Part shown: piece after piece, positions 55,926 to 64,000 of the stretch | Position numbering within the stretch: position 1 is the stretch's first letter | How the letters are laid out: every line of letters starts with the position of its first letter | NCBI GenBank assembly: GCA_009760855.2 | Contig: WPIO01000119.1 | Span: 676,001-740,000, forward strand | DNA: 64,000 nucleotides | From: Cristatella mucedo | Lineage: Eukaryota; Bryozoa; Phylactolaemata; Cristatellidae | Reading direction: 5' to 3' | Notes under the pieces: generated by a model | The model's input: the letters and a program-made list of their open reading frames with translations, nothing else | What the model was told of the DNA's origin: nothing | Databases searched by the model: none | Made by a program: the position numbers and the translations under genes

Positions 55926-58415
55926 CTTATTTAAACAGGAAGTATCATCGAGCTCAATAAAAAAAATTCTTTGAAAATAACTGAGCTATAACTGCGGTTT
56001 TCTGGTAAACTCTGCGAATATAAGCTACTCAGCTTTAAATGAAACCTCAGAAAAAAAACTTTGGAAAATGACAAAACGTAAAACTTTCCCGGAAATGACA
56101 CGCCCCTCGAGATCAAACGTCCGACTGGAAGTATAACAAGATCATAAAAGAGTAAACCCTCTATCGGCTGGGGCCTAGTCCAGCTTCCGCTGCCCCGCCC
56201 CGTCGATAGCAACCGGCAGCAAACGGCATCCCTCGGCCCACTCCTTATTTATTTGGCAGGAACATGTTTACATTGGTATGTTTACATCGGCTCAAAAATA
56301 GGTAGTTACTGTTGTTCAGCCAGTAGACGAACATTAGGGATAATATATTGAGATTTCACTGCTCCCGGGGCCGCCGTAACTAAGGAGTCCATTATCAAGG
56401 CATCACACGAGTCCTAGGATAGCTGATCCAGTTCCCGTGGCAGCCATAAAGCACGTAGCAACGGTTGCGAGCGGTCCATTGTTAGCGGCTGGTCAGGTTA
56501 GCGACTTGGATGGAACTAGCGCGTCGTTTACTTCTAGCCAGTCTGAAAATGTTGATTCATTTCTATTCAAGGAAATTTAGGTGTTTTCAAGTTCTCATTT
56601 ATGTCGTTAATAGTTAGATATTTGTATTTGCGAATGCTGGCGAGCCGCCCGGCTGTAGCTTGGATTGTTGGCCTGCCGTATGAGACCTATCACCGATATG
56701 TTCTGCTTTGGCTGTATAAGGATCTTATTAGGTTGACCTATTCTTAAGATCAATATTTATCTATTTATTGAATTGTTCGTGCGATGATAGCGTTTCCTAG
56801 TGCTGCATCTTGGTTATAGCTTGGAGCTATCAAGTCTACCTTCATACGACAGTCCAATGCCAGCTGTCACTTATGTCATATCTAATAAAATAATGATCCG
56901 ATCACCTAAAAACTTAGTAATATATGATTAATTGTAGTTACATAATTATCCCAGCCTTCTCGCGTGCATATTAAACCTCAGTAGATACACTTGTTTTGGT
57001 CAAAACTGGCTGTGTTTGTCATGCTAAGCCATTGTCATCCTTTCACTCACATGTCGGTAAAATGTCACAGGTAGGCTAATAGTGACCCAATCAACGTGAA
57101 ATTCGAAATACATGCTCGTAAGTATGTGTTTCCAAGTTGAATGGCGACAAATATAGTAACAATCTTATGTCCCTCGGCTGTGGTCGTGATGACAGTCAAC
57201 AGTTTGAGATGTCAAATTTTCTTATATTTTGTGTGGTGAGGTTAACGTGGAGTCGAGTGTCATGCATCTTTTGAGTGGTTTGCCATATTTCTACAATGAC
57301 AGGTGGTAAAACTGGGCGATTTGGTAGTAAAGCCGTGTATGACTGAGGTGCTGTGCTATATGTGACCTTGGAATTTTACAGGTCATCAGAAGGTCAACAC
57401 GGCAGCTATATCACATCAAACGGTAGCTTAGGTTACTAGTGTTCTTTGTGACCATTTTCATGCCGTTCATTTTATCGGTCTGTAAGATAAAAATAAATGT
57501 GCTTTGGGAGGAAAACTCGCACTATTAGCGGCCATCTTGGGGAATAACTCCCACTAATGGCCGCCCTACCCCCTATTAGATATGTGTGAATGCAGGAAAA
57601 TTCACCGGGGTTCAGATTGTGCACATTCATCGTAATTAAGAGTCAAAGTTCAAACGTACAAGTCAATTCGTTTTCACAGATAGTTTACCTGTGTGAAATA
57701 ATTTCCAGGCTCCAGATCCGAGATTGCCAGTGACTGATGACTATAACTTACTAACGACTACCCTCATGAAAGCACTTAACTCGCTGGCCTTTTGTGTCGA
57801 ATTAAATATTTTACTGATCGTAAGTCACATGTTTTGCCCAAGGTAACCATTCTGTATTTTCATCTGGAAGATCATTTGAAATTTTATCTTTGCATCCCCA
57901 GTTAAAGACCTAGAATACATGTTCTGCTATTCATTGATTTCCACAAAAGCAGCGGATGACGGCTCATGCAAGCTACCCTAATTGCTCGGACTCGTGTAAG
58001 TTGTGATGTTGGTAGGTGGTGATGTGGCTTTCTAGTCGCTGACCGAAGCAGCCATAGCTTGTTGCAGCTTAGCATGCATGTGTCATTATTCACGTAGGTG
58101 TTCAAATCACTTATTATACCAAAACTCGGTTAAAGCATTTAATTTGAAATATAAAGTCAACGTTTCAAATCCTAGTGTTCGTGGAACAGAAACATAGGGT
58201 GGTAGCTAGAACGGGACCTGTAACCGTTACCCGGAAACAGTAACCAGTAGCTGAATCGTTTACTGCTCAAGGCTAATCTCTTTGTGTTGCTTCGTCCCAC
58301 AGCCCTCTGCGTGCGTTCGCTCAGTATTTAAAAATCATTGATCATATAAAGTTCGGAGACAGTATTTAGTAATCTTAGGTGCTATAAATAAGTCTTCCCA
58401 TTCATTTAGTGTCAT
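55926..58415. other. No recognised gene or repeat
   Basis: About 2.5 kb without a visible exon, RNA gene or known repeat. It is locally GC-rich around 56160-56500. The open frame at 55931-56212 (minus) has no familiar motif. Confidence 0.3.
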
Positions 58416-58422
58416 TATGCCG

Positions 58423-58570
58423 AGCTGGTTTGGTCCAGCGGTTAAGGTGCTCGCCCCCACAAAGGTCTGGCTGAGGTCGTTGGCTTGAGCCCAGGAGGCA
58501 TATGTGAAGTGCCTGAATAGAGATGGAGTTCTCTTAGGGCACTATACATTCGAATTAAATTTATTATTGA
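58423..58570 (+). mobile_element. SINE-B, near full length
   Basis: Reference copy for the family. The head is GAGCTGGTTTGGTCCAGCG and GTTAAGGTGCTCGCC (A box), then a B-box-like GGCTTGAGCCC (58482-58491) and CATATGTGAAGTGCCTGAA. The stem-loop tail AGAGATGGAGTTCTCTTAG leads to an AATTAAATTTATTATT end. The tail copies the LINE-A 3' end. Confidence 0.8.
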
Positions 58571-58624
58571 TGATTTTATATTTTTCATTCGCAAATCGGT
58601 AATGAAATTTGTCGGTCTTAAAAA

Positions 58625-58750
58625 ATATTATTATATATTATATATATTTATATATTATATATTATTATTATATATATATATATAATACTATTGACTTCTT
58701 ATAGCGCCCTAAATAAATATACTCCGTATTCAGGTGTTATAGAACTCGCT
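58625..58750. repeat. AT-rich TATA/TTAT run and SINE-B/LINE-A-type tail
   Basis: A low-complexity ATT/TAT stretch (58625-58685) is followed by TTATAGCGCCCTAAATAAA, a decayed minus-strand tail of the LINE-A/SINE-B type. Confidence 0.6.
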
Positions 58751-60215
58751 GCATGAGAACCTGTCGACGATAGTTAACGAAAAGAAAATTATCTGGCTTC
58801 GGCCACCAGTAAAAAAATTACAGTTATCATGCAACGACAAACGTCTAAGAGCACGCAGAAAAGCTCATGGCTTCGGGTTAGTGGGAACTTTAGATTGAAA
58901 CAATTAATCCGTCATGCACAGATAGGCAAAACCTGCATGAAAAAAAGCAAGTCAACTATGGTGCTAAATTTAAGCGTTTCGCAGTTACCTTTAGGACGCT
59001 CATAGTTTCACAAAGCCCAGCGGCAAAGACAAAAGATTTATCCCGAGAGAGCCGAAGCGACGCGGAACATATAAATTTCAGCTTCTTTTTGAAAATCGTC
59101 AAATAGGAGCTGAATATGCTGTAAGCCGGTAACGAGTTCCTGACTTCCGGAGCATAGCCACTGAAGGAATGGTCTCTGTGGACGTAGTCGGATCATGAGT
59201 ACATTGCGTACACACTTCTTCAGAGGCTGGTGGCCTTAACAAAGAGTGTCAATAAGCTCAGACACTATCAATCAGAGGCTACACTCATGTCTGAGCTCCT
59301 ATTTATCCTCACCACTTGGCCTGAAGGGCAGATGCAAATTCCTTCTTCACAGCAGTCGTACAAGGAGGTTGGATGCAAGATTTCAGCTCATAGTGGTTTG
59401 GCTTTTAAAGGCGACCAGCTTGTCATTCACCGACCCTTCACCTTCAGGCTCTGCTGCAAGTGAATAAAAAGTACTTGGGCATTTTTAAGAGCACACTGCT
59501 CACAAGACAACCGCACATTGGATAGACTTAACCAAAGAAATTGCAGCTGCCAGTACAACTATTTGTGGAAAAACAATAACCTAAAACTTCTTTAATATTA
59601 TATAAAAAAAATGTGAACCCGTTTCTGAAGACATTTTCATGAGTATTTCAGAAATTGGATACCATAAATTAGAGAATAAATTGTCGCGATCGACTTGCTT
59701 ATAAATTTTGTGAAGATCACTAAGGTACAACTGCATACACGAAAGATGCGATCCTGATTGTGGACGTGATATTTTTCTACCCCGGAGTCCCAAAAAATCT
59801 GGTAAGTAAAAACGGTCCACAGTGCTCAGGCATTGAATTTTAAGAAATAGCGTAGTGAAACCAAGCCAATCAAAGCATGCTAATCACCGATTAGTTATCG
59901 TATTCTCTAAATGTATAATCATTATAGCATGACTTTTATAACGTTTAATTTTTCTTACTTTCTCTTATTTTGTTTAATGCATTGGGTATTTCTGGTATAC
60001 TGGCAGCTAATTGGGTTGTTACTTCTTGCCCAGAAGGCTCTAATAATGTTAAAAACCATGTTTAAAGGGTCACGAACAGGTTTTCTATGCTCTAACTAGG
60101 AAAGTATTCAATTTATAGATAGCGAATCCAACTTATCCACTTATTCTGGAAATTCACTTATGGCGGTAGAGTCTAGGACTGATTAACTGCGATAAACGAG
60201 GTAAGACTGTAAAAT
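58751..60215. other. No confident feature; possible old LINE 3' fragment at about 59030-59240
   Basis: The stretch 59085-59180 (CTTCTTTTTGAAAATCGTC, AACGAGTTCCTGACTTCCG) resembles the end of a LINE coding region on the minus strand but is too decayed to place. The rest shows nothing recognisable. An (AAT)n run lies at about 60217-60235. Confidence 0.25.
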
Positions 60216-60773
60216 TAATAATAATAATAATAATACATTTGCATAGCCATTTATATAGCACTGTGCATGATTTTCAGCCGCGTTCTCTTTAAGGTCGTCA
60301 TTCCCTGATCGGCTTATACTCCTCACAAAGATCTGTAAAAAATGCATGTTTCGAAGTTGCAGAGGCCGGACTTGGAACTTACTTTGCGAACATAATTTAA
60401 TTGTTGTGAGAATTAATTACAAGAAAGTGAGAACCGACTATAGGAAATAATGACAATAAAATTATATTTGGGACACTTATATCATGCACATATCATGCTT
60501 GACGTCATCGTAATATATATTAGGCGGCTGAGATTGTAGCATGGCCTGTGTCACAAGTCGGGTAGGCGTCATTAGGGGCAGAACTTTACTTGTGCCATCA
60601 AAGGAGGAAGTGACTCCAACACCTGCATGTCCTAAATTTATTCCTTACTGCAAATTGTCAGGAATGGGAGGGGTACTTGCTGAACTCGTGGGTCAGGCTG
60701 CTTATCTTGTTAAAATTTGAGGATTACAGAGTTTCCCTAGAGACACTAGTCGGGGACGAACAGAACAGGAAGA

Positions 60774-60945
60774 CCTAAGGCCTGAGGCCTATGGCCTGAG
60801 GCCTATGGCCTGAGACCTATGGCCTAAAGCCTAAAGCCTAGAGCCTAAACCACAAACCCTAAACCTTAAGCCCTACAAGCTAAACGCTAAACCCTAAACC
60901 TTAATTCCTAAATCCTAAACCATAAACCCTAAACCCTAAAAAATG
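60774..60945 (+). repeat. Degenerate CCCTAAA-like tandem repeat tract
   Basis: The left part repeats GGCCTGAGGCCTAT-type units. It grades into GCCTAAA units and then into AAACCCTAAACC units, ending with two good CCCTAAA heptamers. The period is mostly 7 bp on the right side. It resembles the (CCCTAAA)n plant-type telomere heptamer rather than the TTAGGG hexamer of most animals, but it is irregular and internal. Confidence 0.75.
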
Positions 60946-61955
60946 CAATGCATATAGCAGACACCCAGAATTAGTGGACCCAGACCTGCTCTTAACATCT
61001 ATTAATTGTCCTTACTTATGACACTATTTCTCTAGGGGGATTGAAACTGTTGGGTCACAAGCATTTCATATCCAATCCTCGGGCCGTTTAGTGGTTGCTG
61101 CATGCACAGCTTCGTGTGTTTATAGCAATTACAATGCTCATGACCGGCAGTGGGTGAAAACACCAGCTAGCAAAACTCACTAAAAAAATACACAGATGGG
61201 CAAAGATCCGAAGATTGGTTAGCTTGGGCGTGCCATTCAGACCGAGTTAATACTGATCCTTAGTCAGGACATGCAAAGCTTTATTAAGCGAAACTACAAA
61301 CTTAGACAATTTACTCGCACTGAGCGAAGCCGGCGAGGAAAAGGTTGGCTTTAATCTTTATTTTCAATGTTTCGTAAAACCGTGAAAAGAAGTGATACCA
61401 ATAGACCCTGTGGCACCAAGGGTTCACCTGTAAAGCTGGAATGTGTTGAAATTGTTAACTTTAGATGAGGTCTATATTTATTTCTCACGAGCAAGTGAAG
61501 ATTTCGTTAAAATTACAGGTAAGTTTCTCAATTTAGTATCACGTCTGCTTCTGCTTGATTTATAATTAAATTTAAGTCAGCAAAATTAAAGTTATCATTA
61601 TACGTCCAGTAAGTGTGCTGCATGGAAAGTTCAACGTGAAACCGAATACTAAATAGGTATCACGAGCACAAAAAAGTTATGGCTGGGAGAAACCCAAATG
61701 GTGATTCATTTTGAAGGTATCAACGTGCTTCGAACTGCTACCAGCCTCTAAATAAAATCCCATAGTTTTTGCCAACCATTATAGACAAGTAAGTCTTTAT
61801 ACAGTGGATACAAACAAATCCGAGGAAAGCGAGCAAAACGTGTAGTGTGTGTGCAATTATCCCACGTGGAAGCGAGAAAAACGCCGACAGATTGCACAGG
61901 CTAATCAAAGTCCAAGTTAAAACTGATCTGATAGACCCTTTTAGATAGCGGCCGC
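60946..61955. other. No recognised gene or repeat
   Basis: No exon, RNA gene or clear repeat family seen. Confidence 0.3.
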
Positions 61956-61959
61956 CAGC

Positions 61960-62070
61960 CTAAACAGCTGTCATCACCGCTTGCAGTGGCAAAGAAGGAC
62001 TGTCTGGTACAAGACTCGAGCCGAACACTCTGGCCGTGCTGTGCAGGTGCCTCATCCTTGGGCTAAGACC
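61960..62070 (-). mobile_element. SINE-A fragment
   Basis: On the + strand it reads AAACAGCTGTCATCACCGC, TTGCAGTGGCAAAGAAGGA and GACTCGAGCC, the complement of the SINE-A body and B box. The head is decayed. Confidence 0.5.
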
Positions 62071-62189
62071 CCGCATCAAGCCCTGCTGGGTGGGAGGCCG
62101 CCCTTCTTCTCTGACTGAGGTTCGGTGTGCCTACCAACCACTCTCAAGAGGCTTATGTATTATTCCTTTACATATACATATATAGATAT

Positions 62190-62332
62190 ATATACTTCAT
62201 TTGTATAGCACCCCAAGAGAACTTAATCCCTATTCAAGCCCTTCACATATGCCTTGGAGCTCGAGCCCACGACATCAGCCAGGCTTTGGTCGGGGCGAGC
62301 ACCTTAACCGCTGGACCAAACCAGCTCCGATT
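62190..62332 (-). mobile_element. SINE-B copy
   Basis: TATA-rich end, TATAGCACCCCAAGAGAAC (tail), CACATATGCC, the B-box complement GAGCTCGAGCC, and the head ending AAACCAGCTCCG. Near full length. Confidence 0.75.
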
Positions 62333-63004
62333 GAGCCTACACCTCAGTCCCTTGTAGCATCGTCACTGGGTCAAAGCTTCTGGAAGCCCAGCACGATGGC
62401 AAAGGCGTCCGGGAATCGTTCCGGTGGCCAATCTGGTTTCCAATCCCGGAGCACACCGCTGGTGAAGACCAGAACCTCGTCCGCCACAACGCGAGGATTT
62501 CGAGAGCGAGAAACACATGCTTGAGGATTTCTATCTTTTGTCGGCGGCCTTCGTCAGACACTCCCAGTTGATGTCGAACGGGTAAGGCTACGTCGATGCT
62601 AACTGCCATGACCAGGTCCCCCTAATGACAGGGTTTGGCCACGGCAGACTGCCGCTATTTCAAATGCCCACTGCCACTAGTGCTCCGGCATGGCATTTTT
62701 CGGAAAACAGTGAGAGCCAGAAGAAGAACCTATATCAGAAGTCCAGAACTATCACAGGCCGGTGAGTGCTTCGGTTGTGGCTAAGTCAACCTCAGGATGA
62801 GACCTTCGGTATTGTTAGAGCAACTTAAGACCCGGGTCGCGGTTTGAGTCCTAGGCCGACAATAGGTCGGGCTCAAGAGCTAACACGATCACTCAAATGT
62901 GTCTTCTGACACTCGAACACGTGTTACGATGCAGCACCGGAAGTTCCTGCGATTTTCAAGGCCATGAAGTGGTACAAGTACAGGTTCTTATAAATCTTTA
63001 AGGA

Positions 63005-63165
63005 TAAGTATAACTCATTTTCATTTGTACAGTGGCCTAAGAACCTAATCACTGTCCATACACGTCGCCTATGCCCCTGGGCTTGAGTCCATGACCTCGC
63101 TCGTCAAATGCATTTACCTTGACCCTGGTCACCAAAGATGAGCACCTTAAGCCCTGGGCCAATTG
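63005..63165 (-). mobile_element. SINE-B copy, decayed
   Basis: TTCATTTGTACAGTGGCCT, GGGCTTGAGTCCATGACCT (B-box complement), and a head ending CCCTGGGCCAATTGGG. An extra segment lies between the boxes, as in the copy at 39575. Confidence 0.65.
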
Positions 63166-64000
63166 GGAGACACCTATAGTAGTACTTGACGAAGTGGATG
63201 CGTTCAAAAAAATTGGAAAAACTAAGCACGCGAATATTCATTGTGCGGACAGCATTCTGGGAGAGAATCTGCAACTTAATTGCATATATTTGGCATAAAT
63301 TACATGCTATAAAGCTGGCTGAAATTAAAATTTAGCCTGCGAGTTGCGGGATTAGCAGCTTAAATTTAACCACACAGAAGCTTACACATTATTAAGCAAA
63401 GTCACCCTGACAAGATAATTTTAACACAAAGCAGCCGTATTTATGAAAAAACAATTAAATGGTCTGGATCAAGAAGAAAGTCTTTAATGTCAGCCCATTT
63501 TGGAAATTCCATCATATCTGCCTAAAATATGGCCTCTTTGACTTTAGAAGATGCACTTAAAGAGGAACCGAACGATGAAAAAATAAAGCTCTCTCAATTC
63601 TTACCGAATCGATATGGATAGCAGGTCATTTTCAACTGTAAGTGCGGCATTATAATTGTAATCGTAACATTATAATTATTATTGATTCTCCCAAAGAAAG
63701 TTGTTAAGGGTTTGGATAAAGATTAGGGCTTCTTAGGGCGCTTCAAAAATTGCATAATTTTAATGTGATAATTATCGCAGATTTTAAAAATGTAGTGTAA
63801 CAGCATCTGAACCACTTTCCTCAGTTCTCAAATATAGCGCTCATAACCATGATACTTATTGCTGTTATACAAAAAAAAATAGTAACGACATCCTGAGCCC
63901 TGCAATTTCGGCTAAGATCTTTTGGATACTGCAGCGATAGCTGCGGAGCTGTTGACAGAAGCTGAAGACGGCAGTAACGTAAGAAGAGCCTAAATCTTAC
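63166..64000. other. Window end, no recognised feature
   Basis: AT-rich sequence. A weak LINE-A-type tail may lie at about 63700-63760 (GATTAGGGCTTCTTAGGGC) on the + strand. No exon or RNA gene seen. Confidence 0.25.

Noticed and set aside
1-64000. CRISPR arrays, bacterial operons, rRNA genes
   Set aside because: No regularly spaced direct repeats with unique spacers, no ribosome-binding-site-led gene clusters and no conserved rRNA segments were seen. The window is eukaryotic.

Overview
The window is animal (metazoan) nuclear DNA: one large, intron-rich gene buried in decayed retrotransposons. It has spliced exons with GT..AG borders, Ig-fold coding exons, tRNA-derived SINEs, non-LTR retrotransposon fragments and microsatellites, and no bacterial operons. 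The species cannot be named from sequence alone. A minimal L1-type adhesion molecule together with L2/CR1-like LINEs would fit a sponge or another early-branching invertebrate, but that is an inference.

The main content is a + strand gene running from about 1.9 kb to 41.8 kb. I assembled it by hand from 11 coding exons whose splice sites and phases all agree. It predicts a single-pass membrane protein of about 700 residues: a short leader, five Ig domains, a transmembrane helix (about 582-604) and a 96-residue cytoplasmic tail. The tail matches the L1CAM/neurofascin/NrCAM/neuroglian family along its whole length. It has the membrane-proximal RNKG..Y block, the acidic GSDSGSMDEYG stretch, and a near-canonical ankyrin-binding motif FNEDGSFIGKY. 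Canonical L1 proteins have six Ig domains and four or five fibronectin III domains. Here the last Ig exon is separated from the transmembrane exon by an 85-bp intron, so there is no room for FNIII domains.

The exon that encodes the first half of Ig1 is present twice (11521-11632 and 12473-12584), inside a tandem duplication of about 0.8 kb. Both copies are 112 bp, open, and have intact splice sites. They enter in phase 1 and leave in phase 2, so using both would break the frame. They look like mutually exclusive alternative exons.

Layout. 0-1.8 kb: repeats and unassigned sequence. 1.87-2.0 kb: candidate leader exon. 3.1-10.7 kb: nested LINE copies. 11.0-12.8 kb: duplicated exon. 12.8-20.5 kb: long intron with a perfect-stem hairpin and LINE/SINE fragments. 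20.5-34.6 kb: the Ig, transmembrane and first tail exons, with a Tc1/mariner remnant in one intron. 34.6-40.8 kb: a 6.2-kb repeat-filled intron. 40.8-41.8 kb: last exon and 3' UTR. 42-64 kb: no convincing host gene. This last part holds two copies of a GC-rich element, a 1.3-kb fold-back structure, a possible solo LTR, LINE and SINE copies, and a CCCTAAA-like degenerate repeat tract.

Two LINE families are recognisable: LINE-A, which ends in a stem-loop plus a TTA microsatellite, and LINE-B, which has a different 3' end. Two tRNA-derived SINE families are also visible. SINE-B carries nearly the same 3' stem-loop tail as LINE-A, which points to LINE-A as its mobilising partner. The names LINE-A, LINE-B, SINE-A and SINE-B are labels made for this window.
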